Positions 1 to 5,569 of a stretch of DNA of 7,808 bases are shown here, in pieces; position 1 is the first letter of the stretch, and every line of letters starts with the position of its first letter. The notes beneath the pieces were generated by a model that did not search any database, was not told where the DNA came from, and saw only the letters and a list, made by a program, of their open reading frames with translations. This DNA comes from an uncultured Clostridia bacterium (GTDB lineage Bacteria; Bacillota; Clostridia; Oscillospirales; Acutalibacteraceae). The stretch is from positions 1 through 7,808 of the forward strand of contig CALGGQ010000359.1 of assembly GCA_937915775.1 (NCBI GenBank), written 5' to 3'. Position numbers and translations under genes: made by a program.

Positions 1-1
1 G

Positions 2-976
2 GTCTGTGAGCACGCGGAGGAATTCACCAAAACGGCGCGCTCAGCCAGCAAACTGACGGCTTTCTGCGATATGATAAAGCACTTTCAGGCGTGCGTGAAT
101 GAGGGCATGAAAATGTCCGATTTACTGCAGGAAATCCTGAATGAAACCAAGTATTTTGACTATCTGGTGGAGGAGGACCCACAGAAAGCGGACGACCGCA
201 AAAACAACGTGCAGGAGCTGTCCTCCATGCTGATTAAGTATCAGGAGGAGGACGACGAATTTTCGCTCGATGATTTCCTCGAGGATGTGGCGCTGGTCAG
301 CGATATTGACAGCTATAACGAGGATGACGATTGCGTGGTGCTGATGACGCTGCATTCCGCTAAGGGACTGGAATTTCCCGTCGTCTTTATTCCCGGACTG
401 GAGGAGGGGATTTTCCCCGGCAACCAGAGCCTCTATTCACAGGAAGAGCTGGAGGAGGAGCGCCGTCTTGCCTATGTCGGCATTACGCGCGCCAGAGAAA
501 AGCTCTACCTTATCAACGCCCGCCAGCGGATGCTATACGGCTCCACCAACCGCAACCCACTTTCCCGCTTCGTCAAGGAAATTCCGGACGAGGTTTGCGA
601 TGACCGCACGGTGAGAGATACCCGCGCCTTTAACACTTTTGCCAGGGCAGCCGCTTCGTCGTATGCTGCGGGAGAGGGCTATTCTCACGGCTTCGGCAAG
701 CCGAAAACCGCCGCGAAATACGCGAAAAGCGTTTCTATCGGAGATGCTCACCGCTCCAGCGACGCGGCGCACAGCTTCGGTCCTGTCGGCAATACGGCGC
801 AAAAGCCGCAGGTGCAGTATCACGTCGGGGACACGGTGAAGCATAAATCCTTCGGCACAGGCGTCATTCTTTCCTGCAAGCCGATGGGCAACGATATTCT
901 GATGGAAGTCGCCTTTGATAAGGCAGGCACCAAAAAGATGATGGCAAACTTTGCCCGACTGGAAAAGGCAGAATAA
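2..976 (+). CDS. pcrA: PcrA/UvrD-type ATP-dependent DNA helicase, C-terminal part (5' truncated)
   Basis: This is the last 324 codons of a superfamily 1 helicase that unwinds DNA 3'-5' in repair and in clearing stalled complexes. The reading frame is open from base 2 with no stop, so the ATG at 71 is internal and the true start lies outside the window. Visible motifs are the motif V region (MTLHSAKGLEFPVVF, about residues 115-129) and the motif VI region (LAYVGITRAREKLYL, about 156-170), which complete the ATP- and DNA-contacting RecA-like domain 2. A low-complexity Ala/Ser/Gly linker follows. The last ~50 residues (VGDTVKHKSFGTGVI onward, ending near ARLEK) match the Tudor-like tail typical of PcrA/UvrD, known in this family to contact RNA polymerase. 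That tail favours PcrA over Rep or RecB-like relatives. The N-terminal motifs (Walker A and others) cannot be checked here. Confidence 0.93.
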   Translation, partial: VCEHAEEFTKTARSASKLTAFCDMIKHFQACVNEGMKMSDLLQEILNETKYFDYLVEEDPQKADDRKNNVQELSSMLIKYQEEDDEFSLDDFLEDVALVSDIDSYNEDDDCVVLMTLHSAKGLEFPVVFIPGLEEGIFPGNQSLYSQEELEEERRLAYVGITRAREKLYLINARQRMLYGSTNRNPLSRFVKEIPDEVCDDRTVRDTRAFNTFARAAASSYAAGEGYSHGFGKPKTAAKYAKSVSIGDAHRSSDAAHSFGPVGNTAQKPQVQYHVGDTVKHKSFGTGVILSCKPMGNDILMEVAFDKAGTKKMMANFARLEKAE

Positions 977-1015
977 GCTAAAAATACCTGCATAAGAACT
1001 TTTCACACAACCCGT

Positions 1016-1074
1016 ACTCCTTCATAGAATGTATTGAAGCCACAACTTCAAATACTTTTATGAAGGAGTTTTTT
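1016..1074 (+). terminator. Long hairpin plus T run: probable pcrA terminator that also covers the next gene's RBS
   Basis: The left arm (1016-1039) pairs with the right arm (1046-1069) around a 6-base loop, CCACAA. The outer 11 bp (ACTCCTTCATA with TATGAAGGAGT) are perfect. Three more pairs, one of them G-U, and an inner 9-bp block follow, separated by single-base bulges at T1030 and A1050. The run of T's at 1069-1074 comes directly after the stem, as in an intrinsic terminator. It lies 40 bases after the pcrA stop codon, so it probably ends that transcript. The right arm contains AAGGAG (1063-1068), the only good Shine-Dalgarno sequence for the gene starting at 1076. In any RNA begun upstream of 1016 the ribosome binding site would therefore be paired. 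The fold was worked out by eye and no energy was computed. Confidence 0.75.
1063..1068 (+). promoter_or_regulatory. Ribosome binding site of the Cys-rich gene, inside the hairpin arm
   Basis: AAGGAG lies 7 bases before the ATG at 1076, which is ideal spacing. A TTG at 1073 is in frame but only 4 bases away, so ATG 1076 is the better start. All six bases of the site are paired in the 1016-1069 hairpin. Confidence 0.75.
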
Positions 1075-1075
1075 G

Positions 1076-1885
1076 ATGTCTGATTTTCCGATTCAAAACA
1101 CAGGCGCAAGACGTATCAGCGAATCCGTTTGTATTGATACCAAGAGAATTTACGATTCCTGCGTCAGCAAGGATTGCCTTGAAAATTTAAGAGTGACCTT
1201 TAATGACGAATCACAGGCGCTGATTGACGCGGCCGACACGGTCAGAACCCGCGATGCCGATATTGCGGCGGTCAGTATTGATGTTGACGAGGTGCCGTTT
1301 AACAGAGGCTATTACAGTGTCACGGTGAACTTCTATTTCCGTCTGCGGTTTGATACTTATTCCTCACCCGGCGCTATGCCGCGCGTGGCAATCGGCTATG
1401 CCAATTTCGAGAAAAAGTGCATTCTCTACGGCTCGGAGGGCAAGGTAAAAATCTTCTCCTCGCCTGCCGACCAGCGTCGCAGCGACTGCCCCGAAGCGCC
1501 GAAATATACCAGCCCTGTTGCCAAGGTACAGGCGGTTGACCCGGTGGTGCTGGATACCGATGTGGTGGATATCTGCCATTGCCATCACCACTGCTGCACG
1601 AACTTCCCGGATTCCATCCGCGGCGTGCTCGGTACCTCCCGCTTCCCGCAGAATCCGCAGAAGGCAGTGCTTGTCACGCTCGGTCTGTTCTCGATTATTC
1701 AGCTCTCCCGCGATGTGCAGCTGCTGATTCCGGCGTGCGATTTCTGCATCCCCGAAAGAGAGTGTGCGTGCAGCGCGCAGTCACCGTGCGAGACCTTTCA
1801 GAACATTGATTTTCCGATTGATGAGTTTTTCCCTCAGGACCTTGAGGACAGCGATACAAACGGCTCAAATTGCTGTTGCCGATAA
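1076..1885 (+). CDS. Uncharacterised Cys- and His-rich protein, 269 aa
   Basis: I do not recognise a characterised family. From memory, the N-terminal pattern (RISESVCIDTKRIYDSC) resembles conserved hypothetical proteins of gut Clostridia, but I cannot verify this. There are 17 Cys in 269 residues: C19, C29, C34, C115, C138, C167, C169, C173, C174, C221, C224, C230, C232, C238 and C266-268. Notable clusters are CHCHHHCC (167-174), the C221-x2-C224 pair, CAC (230-232) and the terminal CCCR. The middle (about 60-130) alternates polar and hydrophobic residues like beta strands. Residues 197-220 form a second hydrophobic stretch. There is no signal peptide or clear membrane helix, so a cytosolic or spore-associated location is possible. 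The gene is flanked by the RBS-covering hairpin and a strong terminator, so it is probably monocistronic. A metal-binding or disulfide-linked structural (for example spore coat) role is only an inference from composition. Confidence 0.85.
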   Translation: MSDFPIQNTGARRISESVCIDTKRIYDSCVSKDCLENLRVTFNDESQALIDAADTVRTRDADIAAVSIDVDEVPFNRGYYSVTVNFYFRLRFDTYSSPGAMPRVAIGYANFEKKCILYGSEGKVKIFSSPADQRRSDCPEAPKYTSPVAKVQAVDPVVLDTDVVDICHCHHHCCTNFPDSIRGVLGTSRFPQNPQKAVLVTLGLFSIIQLSRDVQLLIPACDFCIPERECACSAQSPCETFQNIDFPIDEFFPQDLEDSDTNGSNCCCR

Positions 1886-1900
1886 CTGAACAAGCATAAT

Positions 1901-1927
1901 AAAAAGGGAGGAGCGTCCTCCCTTTTT
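1901..1927. terminator. Bidirectional intrinsic terminator between convergent genes
   Basis: AAAAAGGGAGGA (1901-1912) and TCCTCCCTTTTT (1916-1927) form a perfect 12-bp stem with a 3-base GCG loop. The A/T ends of the stem give a T tract on either strand. It therefore ends the Cys-rich gene (stop at 1883-1885) on + and malQ (stop at 1929-1931) on -. On the malQ side only one base separates the stop codon from the hairpin. Confidence 0.93.
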
Positions 1928-1928
1928 G

Positions 1929-3464
1929 TTATTTTTGCTTCTTGTCAAAGACGGGATACATCCGTCGGTACAGCGCGTTAATGCGCTGAAAATAGGCGGT
2001 GTCAATGCTGTCAATTGTCTCTCTTGTCGTGCGGAATGCCCAATTCTTTTCGGGCACGCCGGGCGTGTTCATTCTGGCGTCAGCGCCGAAGCCGCACATA
2101 TCCTGCAACGCAATCACGGCGACGTTGGACGGGCTTTGCCATACCGTTTCAATAATGCTGCGGCACGAAGCGGAGTAATAGCCGCCCTCGCCCCACGGCT
2201 TGCTTTTATCAAAGCGGCAGTAATCAAGGGCAAAGCTGCGTTCCTCCTCGCTTGCCTCCCACAGCCAGCCGAGCAGCGTGTTGTTATCGTGCGTGCCGAC
2301 GTAGTTAATCGAATTCGGCGTCGCGTTGTGCGGCAGATGCGAGGAATCGCCGTTGGGGTCAAAGCCGAACTGAATGACCTTCATACCGGGGAAGCCGGTG
2401 TCCTGCAGCAGCTTGACAACATCCTCGCCGAAAATGCCGAGGTCCTCCGCGATAATCGGCGCGTCCTTGCCGAACTTTTCAAAGACGGCGTTGAATAAAT
2501 CCATTTTCGGTCCGTCCAGCCACTCGCCGACCTTGGCGGTTTCGCTCTCGGCAGGGATTGCCCAATAGGAAGCAAAAGCGCGGAAATGGTCGATTCTTAC
2601 GGTGTCGTAAATGGCGAGCGCGTGTTCCAGACGGGACAGCCACCAGCCGTAGCCGTCCTTTTTCATCGCCTCCCAGTCATACAGCGGATTGCCCCAGAGC
2701 TGGCCGTTTTCGCTGAAATAATCGGGCGGCACACCCGCTACTTTTTTGGCGGTAAGCGACTTTTCGTCAATCAAAAACAGGTTGAGCGACGACCAGACGT
2801 CGGCGCTGTCCATCGCGACGTAAATCGGCATATCGCCGATGACGGCGATACCCTTTTTGTTCGCATAACGCTTGATTTCGTTCCACTGAAGAAAGAAGAT
2901 GTACTGCACGAATTTCCAGAACGCGGCGCGTTCCTCGTAGTCAAACACGCTTTTGATGCAGTCAAAATAGCGCGCGTGCTGCTCGCTCCACTGCCACCAG
3001 GGCTTGCCGTCCTCCAGCTCCTTCACTGCCATAAAAACGGCGTAATCGGTCAGCCAGTGGTTTTTCAGCTCAAAGGCTTTGATGTCGGCGGCAATTTTAT
3101 CGTCAATGCGGTAAAATGCCTTTTGCAAAAGGCTGAGGCGCTTCTCGGCAGCGAAGTCGAAAGCCGCGGAATACGGCGAGCCGTCATAGCAGTTTTCCTT
3201 GACCTCGTCCTCTGTCACCAAGCCCATTTCGCATAGCCCCTGCGGATTGATAAAGAGGTAATTGCCGGCAAAGGCGCTCGGGGAGCAGTAGGGAGAATTT
3301 GAGGCGTCGGGCGGGTTAAAGGGCAGCACCTGCCAGTAGGTAAAGCCCATCTCGCTGATACGGTCAATAAAATGAAGCGTATTCTCATCAAATACGCCGA
3401 TACCGTACGGCGACGGCATCGAGCTGATGTGGAGCAGTACGCCTGCTCCGCGCTTTTTTAACAT
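1929..3464 (-). CDS. malQ: 4-alpha-glucanotransferase (amylomaltase, GH77)
   Basis: MalQ moves alpha-1,4-glucan segments between maltodextrins in the cytosol, releasing glucose and building longer chains for phosphorylase. The 511-residue product has the usual GH77 length. The N-terminal part carries RGAGVLLHISSMPSPYGIG and the substrate-loop region LPFNPPDASNSPYCSPSAFAGN. Catalytic residues are visible: the nucleophile D292 in VRIDHFRAF, the acid/base E340 in IIAEDLGIF, and the third carboxylate D393 in GTHDNNT. The C-terminal ARMNTPGVPEKNWAFR block is also typical. The start is ATG 3464, preceded by AAGGTGG with a 7-base gap. An in-frame GTG at 3494 would add 10 residues but sits at the predicted transcription start, so it is unlikely. 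No other maltodextrin gene is in view, so the gene appears to be expressed alone, on the strand opposite to all its neighbours. Confidence 0.97.
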   Translation of the reverse strand: MLKKRGAGVLLHISSMPSPYGIGVFDENTLHFIDRISEMGFTYWQVLPFNPPDASNSPYCSPSAFAGNYLFINPQGLCEMGLVTEDEVKENCYDGSPYSAAFDFAAEKRLSLLQKAFYRIDDKIAADIKAFELKNHWLTDYAVFMAVKELEDGKPWWQWSEQHARYFDCIKSVFDYEERAAFWKFVQYIFFLQWNEIKRYANKKGIAVIGDMPIYVAMDSADVWSSLNLFLIDEKSLTAKKVAGVPPDYFSENGQLWGNPLYDWEAMKKDGYGWWLSRLEHALAIYDTVRIDHFRAFASYWAIPAESETAKVGEWLDGPKMDLFNAVFEKFGKDAPIIAEDLGIFGEDVVKLLQDTGFPGMKVIQFGFDPNGDSSHLPHNATPNSINYVGTHDNNTLLGWLWEASEEERSFALDYCRFDKSKPWGEGGYYSASCRSIIETVWQSPSNVAVIALQDMCGFGADARMNTPGVPEKNWAFRTTRETIDSIDTAYFQRINALYRRMYPVFDKKQK

Positions 3465-3471
3465 AGAATAA

Positions 3472-3478
3472 CCACCTT
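3472..3478 (-). promoter_or_regulatory. malQ ribosome binding site
   Basis: Read on the minus strand, AAGGTGG is followed by 7 bases and then ATG 3464. This decides the malQ start over the in-frame GTG at 3494, which has no comparable site. Confidence 0.8.
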
Positions 3479-3499
3479 GTGTGTCTTTTTTCACCGTTC

Positions 3500-3528
3500 A
3501 TCATACCACTTTTCGACAGGTTTTTCAA
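3500..3528 (-). promoter_or_regulatory. malQ sigma-A promoter
   Basis: On the minus strand, -35 TTGAAA (3523-3528) and -10 TATGAT (3500-3505) are separated by exactly 17 bases. Each matches the consensus at 5 of 6 positions. The expected transcription start is near 3493, giving a leader of about 28 bases before the malQ ATG. I saw no convincing CcpA (cre) operator overlapping it. Confidence 0.82.
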
Positions 3529-3590
3529 CCGTATTGTCATTCTATATAATATTACTTATTGAATTTAAAAATTATTAATTATTTTGTATA
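3529..3590. other. AT-rich spacer between divergent promoters
   Basis: The interval between the two -35 boxes is almost entirely A and T on its right side. It includes an imperfect dyad at 3568-3585 (AAAAT, T, ATTAAT, T, ATTTT). Such sequence directly upstream of -35 boxes can act as UP elements for RNA polymerase alpha or as a bendable regulator site. No specific operator could be named. Confidence 0.5.
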
Positions 3591-3619
3591 TTGAAACTGT
3601 ACTTTTCTTTTGTTATAAT
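3591..3619 (+). promoter_or_regulatory. miaB-ricA-mutS operon sigma-A promoter
   Basis: -35 TTGAAA (3591-3596) and a perfect -10 TATAAT (3614-3619) are separated by 17 bases. The expected start is near 3626, giving a leader of about 27 bases to the GTG at 3653. No other good promoter was seen before ricA or mutS, so this probably drives all three genes. Confidence 0.88.
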
Positions 3620-3640
3620 ACACAATACGGGTTAGTATGT

Positions 3641-3646
3641 GAGGTG
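3641..3646 (+). promoter_or_regulatory. miaB ribosome binding site
   Basis: GAGGTG sits 6 bases before GTG 3653. This decides the start: the frame is open back to an ATG-like start at 3584, but that lies upstream of the promoter and cannot be in the mRNA. Confidence 0.75.
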
Positions 3647-3652
3647 AAAAAA

Positions 3653-5089
3653 GTGGCTGTCAACGTAAAAAGAATATCAGAGGAGGAGCTGCGCGAGCAG
3701 CAGGCGTTTTCCGATAAAATCAGTGCCGTGCTTTCCTCCCGTTACACTAAGCAGCCGCTTGCCTGCGTCGTGACCTACGGCTGTCAGCAGAATGTGGCGG
3801 ACAGCGAGCATATCAAGGGTATGCTTGCCGCAATGGGCTACGGCTTTACTGAGGACAGAAAAGCGGCAAAGCTGGTTATTTTTAACACCTGCGCCGTGCG
3901 CGAGCACGCGGAGGACAGGGTGTTCGGCAATGTCGGCGCGCTGAAGAAGTACAAGCTGGCGAATCCCGACGTGGTGATTGCGCTGTGCGGCTGTATGATG
4001 CAGCAGCAGCATATCGCCGATAAAATCAAGGCGTCCTTTCCGTTTGTAGATCTGGTGTTCGGCACGCACGTGGTGCACCGTCTGCCGGAGCTGCTCTATA
4101 AAGCTATGACCGGCAGAAGAAGGGTGTTTGAACTGCCCGATACCGACGGCGTGATTGCCGAAGGGCTGCCCGTGAAGCGTGATAATGACCGCAAGGCGTG
4201 GCTGCCGATTATGTACGGCTGCAACAACTTTTGCTCCTACTGCGTGGTGCCTTACGTCAGAGGGCGCGAGCGCAGCCGCGCGGTAAAGGATATCGAAGCG
4301 GAGTTTCAGCAGCTTGTCAGCGAGGGATACAAGGAGATTACGCTGCTCGGGCAGAATGTCAATTCCTACGGCAAGGATTTAGAACCGCGTGTGACGTTTT
4401 CGCAGCTGCTGCGCCGGCTGAATGCGCAGGAAGGCGATTTTCGCATCCGCTTTATGACGAGCCATCCGAAGGACTGCACGCACGAGCTGCTGGAAACGAT
4501 GGCGCAGTGCGACAAGGTGGCAACCCACCTGCACCTGCCGTTCCAGAGCGGCAATAACCGCATCTTAAAGCTGATGAACCGCGGCTACACCAGAGAGAGC
4601 TATCTTGCGCTGATTGATGACGCCAAGGCGCTGATGGGCGATGCCTTGTCCATCACGAGCGATATTATCGTCGGCTTTCCGGGTGAAACGTATGAGGAAT
4701 TTCTTGATACGGTGTCGCTCACAGAGGAAATCAAGGCGACAGGGTTATTCACGTTTATCTATTCACCGCGCGTCGGCACGCCGGCTGCCGCGATGGACGA
4801 TCCCGTCAGTTATGAGGATAAATCCCGCTGGATGCGCGAGCTGCTTGCCGTGCAGGAGCGTATTTCCGCCGAGCAGATGGCGCAGCATGCGGGCAAAACG
4901 TTTAAATGCTTCGTCTACGGCAAGGGAAAACTGGGCGAGCATTATCTTGCCGCCAGAACGGACGGCAATCTGATTATTGAATTTGAAGGCGGCGAACGGT
5001 TAATCGGCACCTTCCAAAATATTAAAGTAACAGAGCCGCTTACCTATGTCTTAAAGGGTGAGATGGAACCGGCTCGGAAAGAGGTATAA
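3653..5089 (+). CDS. miaB: tRNA-2-methylthio-N6-dimethylallyladenosine synthase
   Basis: MiaB is a radical SAM enzyme that adds a methylthio group to i6A37 next to the anticodon of UNN-reading tRNAs, which steadies codon pairing. From GTG 3653 the product is 478 residues, within the family range. The N-terminal domain holds the three auxiliary [4Fe-4S] ligands: C44 (TYGCQQN), C80 (NTCAVRE) and C114 (LCGCM). The radical SAM cluster motif CNNFCSYC gives C190, C194 and C197, followed by VVPYVRGRERSR, the signature of the methylthiotransferase family. The C-terminal part from about GKTFKCFVYGKG to the end fits the RNA-binding TRAM domain. Family members that act on protein (RimO) lack the TYGCQ-NVADSE pattern, and the neighbouring ricA and mutS match B. 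subtilis ymcB context, so MiaB is preferred. It is the first gene of the operon, and its stop lies one base before the ricA ATG. Confidence 0.96.
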   Translation: MAVNVKRISEEELREQQAFSDKISAVLSSRYTKQPLACVVTYGCQQNVADSEHIKGMLAAMGYGFTEDRKAAKLVIFNTCAVREHAEDRVFGNVGALKKYKLANPDVVIALCGCMMQQQHIADKIKASFPFVDLVFGTHVVHRLPELLYKAMTGRRRVFELPDTDGVIAEGLPVKRDNDRKAWLPIMYGCNNFCSYCVVPYVRGRERSRAVKDIEAEFQQLVSEGYKEITLLGQNVNSYGKDLEPRVTFSQLLRRLNAQEGDFRIRFMTSHPKDCTHELLETMAQCDKVATHLHLPFQSGNNRILKLMNRGYTRESYLALIDDAKALMGDALSITSDIIVGFPGETYEEFLDTVSLTEEIKATGLFTFIYSPRVGTPAAAMDDPVSYEDKSRWMRELLAVQERISAEQMAQHAGKTFKCFVYGKGKLGEHYLAARTDGNLIIEFEGGERLIGTFQNIKVTEPLTYVLKGEMEPARKEV

Positions 5090-5090
5090 G

Positions 5091-5501
5091 ATGAGTTTAG
5101 AATCCGTATTAAGAGAGCTTGGTAAGGAAATTCAGGCGGACCCGAGATTTAAGGCGCTGCAGGACGCAGCCGCCGCTAACGACGCCGACGAGCAGCTCCA
5201 GCAGCAGATGCAGGAGCTTCAGCTGATTTCCCTGAAATATCAGCAGGAGGCAACGAAGGGCGAGGATGCCGATGAGGAGCGTATTGAAAAGCTCCAGCAG
5301 GATTACCAGGAGGTTTATAACAAGGTGATGGCAGGCGAGAATATGATGAATTATTCCGCTGCCGCCTCCGAAATGGAGCAGATGGCGCAGTATATCAGCG
5401 GCATGATCGGTCTGTTCTTCGACGGTCAGGACCCGGAAACCTGCGAGCTGCCGGATCCGTCCTGCACGCATGACTGCAGCACCTGCGGAGGATGCCACTA
5501 A
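5091..5501 (+). CDS. ricA: YlbF/YmcA-family protein, probable RicA, with Cys-rich C-terminus
   Basis: The 136-residue product is mostly helical and rich in Gln, Glu and Ala, as in the YlbF/YmcA family (Pfam com_YlbF). In B. subtilis, RicA (YmcA), RicF (YlbF) and RicT (YaaT) form a complex that binds [4Fe-4S] clusters and helps RNase Y mature certain mRNAs. It affects competence, biofilm formation and sporulation. The tail carries C118, C125, C129, C132 and C135. The C-x3-C-x2-C-x2-C spacing suits Fe-S ligation and agrees with what I recall for B. subtilis Ric proteins. Position between miaB and mutS matches ymcA rather than ylbF, which is why I use ricA. The start is ATG 5091, six bases after the GAGG of AAAGAGGT, which lies inside the end of miaB. 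An in-frame ATG at 5058 has no good site and overlaps miaB more deeply. Confidence 0.85.
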   Translation: MSLESVLRELGKEIQADPRFKALQDAAAANDADEQLQQQMQELQLISLKYQQEATKGEDADEERIEKLQQDYQEVYNKVMAGENMMNYSAAASEMEQMAQYISGMIGLFFDGQDPETCELPDPSCTHDCSTCGGCH

Positions 5502-5506
5502 GATTA

Positions 5507-5534
5507 ATTCGGCATTCGGAGTTTGGAATTCGGA
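5507..5534 (+). repeat. Four degenerate heptamer repeats in the ricA-mutS spacer
   Basis: The units are ATTCGGC, ATTCGGA, GTTTGGA and ATTCGGA, head to tail without gaps (28 bases). They fill almost half of the 68-base spacer between the ricA stop and the mutS start. They do not overlap the mutS ribosome binding site and contain no clear stem. The function is unknown; they may be a simple tandem repeat or part of a dispersed intergenic repeat. Confidence 0.7.
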
Positions 5535-5556
5535 ATGATGTAACACTGAGATGATT

Positions 5557-5564
5557 GGAGGAGG
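5557..5564 (+). promoter_or_regulatory. mutS ribosome binding site
   Basis: GGAGGAGG ends 5 bases before ATG 5570. It is two overlapping near-perfect Shine-Dalgarno sequences, which suggests efficient initiation despite the 68-base gap from ricA. Confidence 0.85.
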
Positions 5565-5569
5565 AAGCA

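Noticed and set aside
71..73. ATG as the start of the helicase gene
   Set aside because: The frame is open to base 2 and the product would lack most helicase motifs; the gene is cut by the window edge.
533..1006. 157-codon minus-strand open frame opposite the pcrA end
   Set aside because: The plus strand encodes the conserved PcrA tail; the antisense product matches nothing I know.
1926..3236. Long plus-strand open frames (1926-2498 and 2586-3236) opposite malQ
   Set aside because: malQ has all catalytic motifs; the opposite frames show no recognisable motif and are explained by codon bias.
3465..3494. Longer malQ starting at GTG 3494
   Set aside because: It begins at the predicted transcription start and lacks a ribosome binding site; AAGGTGG points to ATG 3464.
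3584..3652. Longer miaB with 23 extra N-terminal residues
   Set aside because: The extension runs through the -35 and -10 boxes of the promoter, and GTG 3653 has a good ribosome binding site.
5463..5488. C-x3-C-x2-C in RicA as a radical SAM motif
   Set aside because: The protein is 136 residues, with the Cys at its very end and no TIM barrel; Fe-S binding as in Ric proteins is more likely.
5502..5569. Separate promoter for mutS in the spacer
   Set aside because: No -35/-10 pair with acceptable spacing was found; the heptamers only mimic parts of a -35 box.
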